Made by a program: the position numbers and the translations under genes. A stretch of 30,416 nucleotides of DNA. It comes from an uncultured Desulfobacterales bacterium. GTDB lineage: Bacteria > Desulfobacterota > Desulfobacteria > Desulfobacterales > JAFDCJ01. The DNA lies in assembly GCA_945787595.1 (NCBI GenBank), contig CALZJV010000169.1, forward strand, positions 1-30,416. The letters are read 5' to 3'. This document shows, one piece after another, positions 1 through 6,951 of this stretch. The notes under the pieces were generated by a model, which saw only the letters and a program-made list of their open reading frames with translations, had not been told where the DNA came from and did not search any database. Each line of letters begins with the position of its first letter. Position 1 is the stretch's first letter.

Positions 1-920
1 ATGCCGGCAATTTTGTCTTCCGACAAAAGCCCTTTATCTACCAGGTATTTTTGAAACCGCAGAATAGGATCCCGCTTGCGCCACATATCGACCTCTTTTT
101 CGGTGCGATACCGTTTGGGGTCATCTGCCGTGGTATGCATCGCCATACGGTAGGTGACGCATTCGATCAGGGTGGGTCCCTGGCCGGAGCGTGCCCGGTC
201 AACGGCTTCCTTCGCTGCAGCGTAAACGGCCAGAATATCGTTACCATCCACCTGGATACCCGGCATACCGTAAGCCAGTGCTTTTTGGGCCAGAGTACTA
301 GAACGGGTCTGTTTGGCGACGGGAATTGAGATGGCCCATTGATTGTTCTGGCAGACGAATATCACCGGAGCCTGAAACACACCGGCAAAATTCAGGCCTT
401 CATGAAAATCTCCTTCGGATGTCGCCCCATCTCCGAAAAAAGTCATCGCTACATTGTCGGTTTGCCGGTATTTTGCCGCCCATCCCAGACCGACGGCATG
501 CAGGATCTGGGAACCCACCGGAACTGATATGGGCAGATTGTTCACGTCCGGCGGGATTTCTACGCCCTCGTTGTAGCCGTTGTTGTAAATAATAACGCTT
601 TCAAGCGATCGGCCCCGCCAGACTTCAGCAGCGGTCTCACGAAACGCCGGCACCATCCAATCCGATGGCCGCAATAGGGCGATAGCTCCCAGCTGGGCGG
701 CTTCCTGACCGGTAATGGGCGGAAACGTCCCGATCCTTCCCTGTCGTTGAAGGTTCAGCAAGCGTTCATCGAATCTTCGGCTTAAAAGTATGGCCCGATG
801 TAGTTTGAGGAGAAGTTCTTCTGGGATATCCGGCTCAAGGCTAGCATCCAGTTCTCCTTTATCATTTAAAATTGAAAGGTATTCTATTTTGTCAGGGATA
901 TTGATCGTATTCCTGGGCAT
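1..920 (-). CDS. pdhA: Pyruvate/2-oxoacid dehydrogenase E1 component, alpha subunit (3' end cut by window edge)
   Basis: Read on the minus strand, a frame opens at ATG 920 and runs off the window after about 306 codons; the family is usually 320-370 residues, so only the C-terminus is missing. E1 alpha is the thiamine-diphosphate-binding half of the E1 decarboxylase, which oxidatively decarboxylates pyruvate (or a branched-chain 2-oxoacid) and passes the acyl group to lipoyl-E2. The TPP signature is clear: GDGATSEGDFHEG followed by CQNN, the classical GDG...NN pattern. The frame also has the family's phosphorylation-loop-like RMAMHTTADDPKRY and the PITGQEAAQLGA stretch. The start is preceded by AAAGGAG seven bases upstream. 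E1 beta and E2 would be expected just outside the window. Substrate cannot be settled from this fragment; acetoin dehydrogenase alpha is the main alternative. Confidence 0.9.
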   Translation of the reverse strand, partial: MPRNTINIPDKIEYLSILNDKGELDASLEPDIPEELLLKLHRAILLSRRFDERLLNLQRQGRIGTFPPITGQEAAQLGAIALLRPSDWMVPAFRETAAEVWRGRSLESVIIYNNGYNEGVEIPPDVNNLPISVPVGSQILHAVGLGWAAKYRQTDNVAMTFFGDGATSEGDFHEGLNFAGVFQAPVIFVCQNNQWAISIPVAKQTRSSTLAQKALAYGMPGIQVDGNDILAVYAAAKEAVDRARSGQGPTLIECVTYRMAMHTTADDPKRYRTEKEVDMWRKRDPILRFQKYLVDKGLLSEDKIAG

Positions 921-1435
921 GATTTTTCTCCTTTGGTCGACTGGAGACTGAATTATTAGGTATAAAATTTCGTTAATTTGTTGCAGCCGATTCCAGCCTA
1001 TAGAAATATGTTACCAATTTTTACTTAGTCAAGGCTATAGGGAATCAACCCATTGATAGATTGTCACGTCGTAAATTCACTAAAATGATTATGAGAGGTA
1101 TAATCTCTCAATCTTGAGAGATCCACCATTCACAATTTGACATCAAGACAAGTGCTAGAGATTTCGAATACTCTGAATGGAAAATGCATCAGAATAGAAT
1201 GAATTGAAGATATAGGGGCAGGTAACCGGCCCGCCGGGAAACCCGGACAGTCAGTGAAAGAATTCCAATCCTGGTTCCCGATATTGCCGGAAAATCCTCA
1301 ACCGGTGGGCACTTGGAATTACTCCAATGCTGCATAAACAACATGGCAAGGGATCGCGCTAGACGATCCGCCGGAGGCGGACTTGACCCCTGACGCCTTG
1401 TCTCTGAAGCCCTCCGGCTTTTGCAAGGTTAGGGT
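921..1435. other. Intergenic region, no gene seen; contains a dyad around a TATAAT
   Basis: No convincing coding frame in 515 bases. It lies upstream of the E1 alpha gene and downstream of khpA, both on the minus strand. Positions 1093-1121 hold GAGAG, then TATAAT, then CTCTCAA and TTGAGAG, so CTCTC can pair with either flanking GAGAG. A short perfect hairpin, TCCGCC-GGA-GGCGGA, lies near 1367-1381. No tRNA-like fold was recognised. Confidence 0.5.
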
Positions 1436-1666
1436 TTATTCTACAATCTCAAGAACAACACGTCTTCGTTGCTTGGCTGAAGCCGCGCCTAAAATTGTCC
1501 GCAACGATCTGGCCGTGCGGCCCTGTTTCCCGATGATTTTACCCAGATCCTCTTTGGCTACCTTTAACTCCAGCACAGTTGCCTGGCTGCCCTCCAGTGC
1601 TGTTACCGCTACTTCTTCAGGCTTGTCCACCAGCGCACGGGCGATACGTTCGATCAGATCCTTCAT
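1436..1666 (-). CDS. khpA: KhpA-type KH-domain RNA-binding protein
   Basis: A 76-residue protein made of one KH domain, the usual size of KhpA. The RNA-contacting GxxG loop is visible as GKIIGKQGR, followed by the helix [13 protein letters not shown]. KhpA is a cytoplasmic RNA-binding protein that in other bacteria works with KhpB/Jag on small-RNA and mRNA binding and on cell-division or envelope control. Two ATG codons lie six bases apart (1672 and 1666). The upstream AAGGAG sits almost against the first but seven bases from the second, and the second gives the family's normal MKDLIE beginning, so 1666 is chosen. In many genomes khpA lies between rpsP and rimM; here neither neighbour is present and it appears to stand alone. 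Confidence 0.88.
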   Translation of the reverse strand: MKDLIERIARALVDKPEEVAVTALEGSQATVLELKVAKEDLGKIIGKQGRTARSLRTILGAASAKQRRRVVLEIVE

Positions 1667-1948
1667 TGCCATTCTCCTTGGTTACCCGTTTAGAACCGAG
1701 ATATAAAGCAAGTTTCAGAGCTCCCAAAGTTCAGCTATACAGCGCAGGAAGAGCTGGAACTTATGGGCTGCGGTCAATTGGAATGTTGGTATGCAGGAAA
1801 ATTAGAATATTGGGTTTGGAGAAAATAGAGTGGTGCCTTATCGCTCCCGTTTGAGTAGGTTTAACAGAAAAGTTAATAATGACAATAAAATATCTTTTAA
1901 AAACCCTGCCTTCCACTATTCTCTCCCAGGCGCAGGCCGTAAAGGACC

Positions 1949-2239
1949 CTAGATTTTGATGACGTGGTCGAGTGTCCGAGATAACACTTTTGTTAGTCTA
2001 TTTTTTAATATAGATTTGTGAAACTTGTAAATAGGGTAAACAGTGTATTTTACAAAAAGAAATGCAGTAATAGTTAAGCCACAAAGGCCGAAGAAAAGTA
2101 ATATGATGTTTGAAATTCTGTCAAAAGGAGAGGAATTTTTAAGTGCTGAAATAATTGTAGATGCGGTATCAATAGAATTCAATAATAAACTTTGTGGCTT
2201 AGTCCATCGATTCGTAAATTCGATCACGAATTTACTCAC
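1949..2239 (-). CDS. Possible small membrane protein of unknown family
   Basis: An open frame of 96 codons that I do not recognise. Its middle, about residues 43-68, is a strongly hydrophobic stretch (IILLFFGLCGLTITAFLFV) followed by a Lys/Tyr/His-rich tail, as in a single-pass membrane protein. It is much richer in A+T than its neighbours. Its start codon and first 12 residues come from a hairpin repeat (2202-2317) also found near 22.8 kb, so the original 5' end may have been replaced by that element. No clear ribosome binding site is seen. It may be a decayed remnant or spurious. Confidence 0.25.
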   Translation of the reverse strand: MSKFVIEFTNRWTKPQSLLLNSIDTASTIISALKNSSPFDRISNIILLFFGLCGLTITAFLFVKYTVYPIYKFHKSILKNRLTKVLSRTLDHVIKI

Positions 2240-2317
2240 TCAGGACTAAGTGCTGAGTGAGCAATTAGATTTAATTAATCGAACAACATACGTTACTGTA
2301 TTTGCGAATCGAAGCAC
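2202..2317 (+). repeat. Hairpin-rich dispersed repeat B, copy 1 (116 bp)
   Basis: Matches 22782-22896 at both ends and in the centre. The ends are imperfect inverted repeats: GTCCATCGATTCG on the left and the complement of GTGCTTCGATTCG on the right. Inside are two perfect hairpins, GTAAATTCG-atca-CGAATTTAC and CTCACTCAG-9 nt-CTGAGTGAG. The remainder differs between copies. I found no target-site duplication. The structure is that of a small non-autonomous element or a structured RNA repeat; no transposase is present. Confidence 0.75.
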
Positions 2318-2423
2318 TTCGTGTCTTAGTGGCTGAATTATTACGATTGATATTGTTTTTGCCGGAATCTGATTTACTTTTATATTTTAAGGAAGATATC
2401 AGAAAAAGCGGGAGGAAATGAAT

Positions 2424-3575
2424 ATGGATTTTGCTATTCCAGCAGCGATTTCCCAAGAACTCAATCGGTTCAGGGACTTTGTTCGAACCCAACTAATGCC
2501 GGATCTTCCATCCTGGATGCCGAAGCAAAAAATACCGGCTACGTTTTTTCAACTTATGGGTGAAAGCGGCTGGTACGGTATTAAAATTAAAGGGGGGCGT
2601 CTGATCAGGGGTCCGGCATTAAGGGAAGCAATGATAGCAGAAGAGCTGGCGAAGGTGTCACCGGGCGTGGCGATCGTCGCGCTGGCGCATGTCGATTTGG
2701 GACTTATGGGGCTATTCCTGTTTGGCTCGCAGAGTCTCCATCAAACTTATGGGGCTTCCGCCGCGCAGGGGAAAACCGTGATGTGCCTGGGCAACACCGA
2801 AAATAAAGCAGGCAGCGACGTTGCCGGAATTTCCATGAGCGCTGTTAAAGTTGATGGCGGGTGGATGCTCAACGGAACCAAGGCGTATGTCACCAATGGT
2901 CTTATTGCCGATCTGGGTGTGATTACAGCAGTTTCGGACCCTCGGGCCACAAGGAACAAGCGCTTGTCCATGTATCTGGTGGATCTTAACACAGAAGGTG
3001 TTCACAAAAAAAAATTGAACAAGCAGGTGTGGATACCATCTGATTTGACCCGCTTACGGTTTAACAATGTTTTCGTGCCGGATTATCACCTTTTAGGGAC
3101 CCGGGGTCAAGGTCTGCAGCAGGTACTTGAGGTGTTTACCAACAGCAGAGTTCCCATCGCCGCCCTCACCCTGGGAACCGCGGTCGGAGCCTTTAACCTG
3201 GCGCATGAACATATGCAAAAGCGTACTGTTTTCGGCAAAAAAATCCTGAATTTTCAGGCCAAAGCTTTTGAATTATCCGATTTTTATGCAAAGATTGAGG
3301 CTGCCCGGCTTATGCTCCAGAAGGCCTGCTGGAAAATAGATCAGGGGGAAGATTTTCGCCAGGCAGCGTCATTGGCAAAATACCTGACCGTGAATGTCGC
3401 CCGGGAGGTGACCATCTGGGCAGCTGATATTTTTGGGGCCGCTTCCGTCATTTTTGAACATCCAATACATAAATATCCGCTGGACGTTTGGGCGGCATCT
3501 CTGGGTGAAGGTACCCAGGATATACAGAAGTTGATTATATTTCGGGAGCTTATGAATAATCATCCCGCCACTTAA
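2424..3575 (+). CDS. Acyl-CoA dehydrogenase family protein
   Basis: A 383-residue flavoprotein of the usual length for the family, which oxidises an acyl-CoA thioester at C2-C3 and passes electrons to electron-transfer flavoprotein. The order of motifs is typical: an N-terminal helical domain, the middle beta domain (VMCLGNTENKAGSDVAG, then VDGGWMLNGTKAYVTNG), and the C-terminal helices with RTVFGKKILNFQAKAFELSD. Near the end, GEGTQDIQKLIIFREL carries the glutamate that is the catalytic base in many members. ATG codons at 2418 and 2424 are both possible; GGAGG at 2411-2415 is eight bases from the second, so 2424 is used. It stands alone, with no etfAB or CoA ligase beside it, so the substrate (straight-chain, branched or aromatic acyl-CoA) is unknown. 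Confidence 0.9.
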   Translation: MDFAIPAAISQELNRFRDFVRTQLMPDLPSWMPKQKIPATFFQLMGESGWYGIKIKGGRLIRGPALREAMIAEELAKVSPGVAIVALAHVDLGLMGLFLFGSQSLHQTYGASAAQGKTVMCLGNTENKAGSDVAGISMSAVKVDGGWMLNGTKAYVTNGLIADLGVITAVSDPRATRNKRLSMYLVDLNTEGVHKKKLNKQVWIPSDLTRLRFNNVFVPDYHLLGTRGQGLQQVLEVFTNSRVPIAALTLGTAVGAFNLAHEHMQKRTVFGKKILNFQAKAFELSDFYAKIEAARLMLQKACWKIDQGEDFRQAASLAKYLTVNVAREVTIWAADIFGAASVIFEHPIHKYPLDVWAASLGEGTQDIQKLIIFRELMNNHPAT

Positions 3576-3599
3576 ATCGGTATGATAAAGCAGCAGGCG

Positions 3600-3755
3600 C
3601 TATTTTTTTAATATTTCCCGGTATTTTGCAACAATGTCCTTAATGGCCTCTTCTAAGAGATTGCCCAGCGACTTATCCGTATCAACCGCAAGGTGTTTCA
3701 ACTCCTTGATACGGTCAGAATCAATACTTGTTGAGAATACCTTTTTCTTGGCCAT
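3600..3755 (-). CDS. Small ribbon-helix-helix DNA-binding protein
   Basis: A 51-residue frame starting at ATG 3755 and ending at TAG 3600. The sequence is that of a CopG/Arc-like ribbon-helix-helix fold: the beta strand KKVFSTSI, helix A DSDRIKELKHLAVDTDK, the turn, and helix B SLGNLLEEAIKDIVAKYR. Such proteins bind DNA as dimers and often act as antitoxins or as small repressors. No toxin frame of the RelE, PIN or HEPN type was found on either side, so this may be an orphan or an autoregulator of another gene. It lies 24 bases past the stop of the convergent acyl-CoA dehydrogenase. Confidence 0.72.
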   Translation of the reverse strand: MAKKKVFSTSIDSDRIKELKHLAVDTDKSLGNLLEEAIKDIVAKYREILKK

Positions 3756-4026
3756 AATTTGTATATTACACCGTCATGAAACAAATTACAATAAAGATAA
3801 TCAATATGAATTAATTAAAGATAGCTATAATTATATAAAAAAAGAAATACACCACGGGCAGGCGGGCAGTAAACACCGAACAAAATCAAGCAAAATGTTT
3901 GGGATGATTTAAATAAATGGGTCTGGGCCGGGGATTTGCGATTTTTTCCAGGATAGGGCACACTGCGTAGGAATCTTGGCTGTAAAGTGGAAGCTGAAGG
4001 TCTAAGATAAATATGATAAAGTAGAA

Positions 4027-4990
4027 CTATGGTGTCAAAACAATTTTGCCGAATTGCTGACCCGCTTCCATCATCTGATAGGCCTGACGTCCTGCGCTCA
4101 GCGGCATGACTTGATGGATAACCGGTTTAAGCCTGCCGGACCACAATAATTTCATCACATCATGAAAATCCTGGTGTGATCCCATGGTACTGCCGATCAG
4201 ACTGATCTGCTTGCCGAAGATAAAGCGTATATCGATTGCGGCTTTGGGGCCGCTGGTGTTTCCCACGATGACAATTCGTCCGCCCCGGGCGACGGCTTGC
4301 ATGCTGGTGGTGATAGTGGCCTTACCCACATTATCCACCACTACATCGACACCCCGTTTCTCGGTAAGTTTATAAATCTCCTTGCCCCAATTGACCTGGG
4401 ATCGATCCAAGACCATATCGGCACCCAATTGCCGTGCCCGCTCGGATTTTTCCGGATTGGCAGCCACGACATAAACGGTGGCACCCGCCACCGGCGCGCA
4501 GGGCAGCACGATGCATCAACATGCGCCAGGCAGTTAGGGTCACTAGTATCGGTGCGGCAGCATCGACAAATTCAATCTTATCGGAAATGGCTGCCAGGTT
4601 GTCGATCGGAACCCTTAAATACTCGGCAGCACCGCCACGCATATGTTCCCCCAGAACGTGATAGTTGGGGCTGACGCTATCTTGACCGCGCCGGGCATAT
4701 TCGTCTTCAGACAGGTTTATGCCGGGATCAACCACGACCCGCTGCCCCACCTGCCAGCCCGACACATCGGGCCCGAGCCCGGCAATTTCACCGGCAACGT
4801 CGGCACCGCACCAGTGGGGCATCTCCAGATTAAGACCCGGCCAGCCTCTCCGGACCCAGATGTCCAGAAAATTGAGTGCGCAGGCGCGTACTCGAATCAG
4901 CACTTCCCCCGGCCCGGGTTCGGGATCGGGCACATCGCCATATCTTACGACATCCAATTCACCGTGTTGTTCGAAATAAAGCGCTTTCAT
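4027..4990 (-). pseudogene. Zinc-type (MDR) alcohol dehydrogenase/quinone oxidoreductase, broken by an internal deletion
   Basis: Two frames on the minus strand together make one medium-chain dehydrogenase. The first (from ATG 4990) has the GroES-like domain: FEQHGELDVVRYGDVPDP, RVRACALNFLDIWVRRG and the HWCGADVAGEI strand. The second (to TAA 4027) has the latter half of the Rossmann domain, from GATVYVVAANPEKS onward. The joint lies near 4484-4498 and the frame changes there. What should lie between ALRAG and GATVYVV, the beta-alpha unit with the glycine-rich GxGxxG nucleotide loop (about 20-25 residues), is absent. Without that loop and with the frame changed, an active NAD(P)H-binding enzyme is unlikely. 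Family members reduce or oxidise alcohols, aldehydes or quinones. It may be a true pseudogene or an assembly error. Confidence 0.82.
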
Positions 4991-5040
4991 AACAGGAAAC
5001 CTCTATAATTCGTCAATAATCAATCGCCATTCATCCTTGT

Positions 5041-5574
5041 CTATATTTTATCCGCATCAAACGCTTCCACCCAGGTTTCTATCAATTTATCCGTCCGATT
5101 TTTAAGACGGTTTGAAATAATGTTGCTCAATTTAGACATGATCATATACCCCAGAGAATGATCGTCTTCCATCATCGTCTTAAGCTCCACGGCCGGAATC
5201 GCAATCACACGGCTGGCCTCGGTACATTGTGCCGTTACGGTTCGAAGTCCGGGCCCGACCAGAGACGCCCATCCGAAAACCTGATCCGGATAAACCGTAT
5301 CGACGACGATCCACTTCTCTTCATCGACTAAACTGGCCTGAATGGATTCTTCATATTCGATTTCGGTCTTCAACACTCTGTCGGTAAAAACAATGCTCAG
5401 ATCGACTTCACCCTTTAGGAGAGCATAGAAATGCTCAGCGGGTTCTTTATAGTGAAAGACGACTTCTTCAGCTTCCAACTCAAGCACTTCTCCTTTCTGA
5501 GCAATCATTTCCAAGGCATCTGGTGCCACAGCGCTAAAAAATTTAAAACCGGCTAAAGGATTCTTTTCCGTCAC
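5041..5574 (-). CDS. Cyclic-nucleotide-binding-domain (Crp-like sensor) protein without DNA-binding domain
   Basis: A 177-residue protein consisting of a cNMP-binding beta-roll: NPLAGFKFFSAVAPDALEMIA at the start, then HYKEPAEHFYALLKGEVDLS, and DQVFGWASLVGPGLRTVTAQCTEASRVIAIPA, which matches the FGE-like phosphate-binding cassette region in position. The family's usual RxA is replaced by TVTA, so binding of cAMP or cGMP is doubtful. No helix-turn-helix follows; the C-terminus is helical (SKLSNIISNRLKNRTDKLIETW). The likely role is as a ligand-sensing module acting by protein contact. GTG 5574 is chosen because AAGGAGG lies five bases upstream. The broken dehydrogenase gene follows it on the same strand, 50 bases away. 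Confidence 0.8.
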   Translation of the reverse strand: MTEKNPLAGFKFFSAVAPDALEMIAQKGEVLELEAEEVVFHYKEPAEHFYALLKGEVDLSIVFTDRVLKTEIEYEESIQASLVDEEKWIVVDTVYPDQVFGWASLVGPGLRTVTAQCTEASRVIAIPAVELKTMMEDDHSLGYMIMSKLSNIISNRLKNRTDKLIETWVEAFDADKI

Positions 5575-6294
5575 AATAACCTCCTTGTTTTTTGCTGTTC
5601 CCGGTATGATCGAAGCAAATTTATCATAATTATTGTAGATCTCTGGGCAATCCGCCTGAGGCGGGATTTTCGGGTATTTTCAGTATCTTTAACTGATTGA
5701 ATATCTGAGGAAATTGATATTGCCCCGATGGCGGAACATACAATTGATGAGAGAGTTGTTGAGCATACAATATATAATTACCATTAATTAGAAGTAAAGG
5801 ATTATTACCTCGTCTTAAAAAATATAGCTAGTTTCCATCCATAAATGGTCTTTTTGCCCAATCTCGGCGTCAATCGGCGCGTTTGTTTGTGCGAGGTAGC
5901 CAGCTACGTCTCCGCACAAACGCTTGATTTCCTTGACATTGGACAAAAATCCGCATTTCTGGATTGGAAACACTATTTAGTGCCCAAACTGATTTTAACC
6001 GATTTATGGACGGGCACTAGCTAAATGATGCTTGACAAGAAGGGGTTAATTATTACATGTTATGCATATCAGCAGCTGACCGGATTTTTAGCAGCGGAGT
6101 GTATCGGGTATAACCTGAAGAGCGCGAATAACGTGAACCCGAATCCTGCGAAATCCCGGTTCATTTTATTCGATCCCCGTTCTAAAATCAGCGCTGCGGC
6201 CAAGCTGTCATATTCCGTCCAGGCGATGCGAACACCAGCGCTAATCTATTATATCTATACCTATCACGATTGCGATAATATCTAGCTGAGAAAA
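5575..6294. other. Intergenic region of 720 bases holding one MITE-like element
   Basis: No convincing gene. It contains the 187-bp element at 5831-6017. An 86-codon open frame at 6025-6285 has no ribosome binding site and no family resemblance and is not called. The stretch after 5640 is A+T-rich and may hold promoters for the divergent neighbours, but no clear -35/-10 pair was found. Confidence 0.5.
5831..6017 (+). mobile_element. MITE-like element A, copy 1 (187 bp, 6-bp target duplication TAGCTA)
   Basis: The element begins GTTTCCATCCATAAAT and ends with the complement of GTGCCCGTCCATAAAT, an imperfect terminal inverted repeat. It is flanked by TAGCTA at 5825-5830 and again at 6018-6023. 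A second copy of exactly the same length at 22229-22415 differs at about ten positions (roughly 95% identity) and has its own duplication, TACCTA. The centre (5879-5923) folds into a large imperfect hairpin (GCGTTTGTTTGTGCG facing CGCACAAACGC). It has no coding capacity and would need a transposase supplied in trans; none is in this window. Confidence 0.85.
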
Positions 6295-6744
6295 ATGTCA
6301 AATACCAGGCTTCCTACTTTTGCCGGGTCCCATAACCAATTCGCATTTGAAGAAATAGAGCATACTGCGGATCGGGCGTTACGCATCTACGGATCGAACT
6401 TAGAGGAACTCCTGCTCAATGCAGCGCGAGGCATGAACAGTCTTATGGTCACAAAGCATAGCCCTTGCTCTGATCTCCAGGAAAAATTCGTTGAGATCGA
6501 GGCGATGGATACTGAAAGTCTATTAGTGGACTGGTTGAGCGAACTGGCATACTGGGCGGAAATGGAAATGCTCATTTTTCAAGAATTCGAGATAGAGAGT
6601 GTGTCGCCGACCCATCTCAGGGCAAGAATGTACGGCAGCCGGATAACACAACTGGAAAAGCACATCAAGGCAGTCACTTACCACAAGCTGGATATTGTCC
6701 AAACGAAAATAGGATTGATTGCGACGGTGGTCTTTGATGTATGA
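6295..6744 (+). CDS. Archease, activator of RNA ligase RtcB
   Basis: A 149-residue protein. The archease signature opens at about residue 18, FEEIEHTADRALRIYG, followed by LEELLLNAARGMNSLM, and it closes with IKAVTYHKLDIVQTKIGLIATVVFDV. The acidic residues at the start and the terminal Asp of VFDV correspond to the metal-binding pocket of characterised archeases. Archease speeds guanylylation of RtcB and allows multiple turnovers. The rtcB gene follows 207 bases downstream on the same strand, which supports the pairing. The start at 6295 gives about 17 residues before the domain; the ribosome binding site is weak and no better start is available before the domain begins. Confidence 0.9.
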   Translation: MSNTRLPTFAGSHNQFAFEEIEHTADRALRIYGSNLEELLLNAARGMNSLMVTKHSPCSDLQEKFVEIEAMDTESLLVDWLSELAYWAEMEMLIFQEFEIESVSPTHLRARMYGSRITQLEKHIKAVTYHKLDIVQTKIGLIATVVFDV

Positions 6745-6829
6745 GGGAGGCTGAAAAAAAATAGCATCCCGCTGTCTGAACGGCAGGGTTTCGAAACTCA
6801 GCACGCTGGTAATTTAAGGTTGTTAGTTA

Positions 6830-6921
6830 CAGGTGTCAGGTTTCGGGTGTCAGGAAGGCGCGCTGCTAATACCTGAAACCTGAAAATGAAACCTAAGTAT
6901 CCGACAACGTGTTGTCAGATA
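6830..6921 (+). repeat. Composite phrase repeat ending in a 24-bp palindrome
   Basis: Left part: AGGTGTCAGG-type units (6831-6858). Right part: the facing arm ACCTGAAACCTGAAAATG (6871-6888), then AAGTA and a near-perfect palindrome at 6898-6921 (TATCCGACAACG against TGTTGTCAGATA). The same parts in the same order, on the opposite strand, are found at 25936-26165. It ends 31 bases before the rtcB start, so it lies in the rtcB leader or promoter region. Confidence 0.7.
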
Positions 6922-6951
6922 AAGGCTTCTAAGGGCCTAAGGAGGTGTCGC

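Noticed and set aside
6025..6285. 86-codon frame before archease
   Set aside because: It begins just past the MITE-like element without a binding site; its composition is unlike that of the neighbours and no motif is visible.
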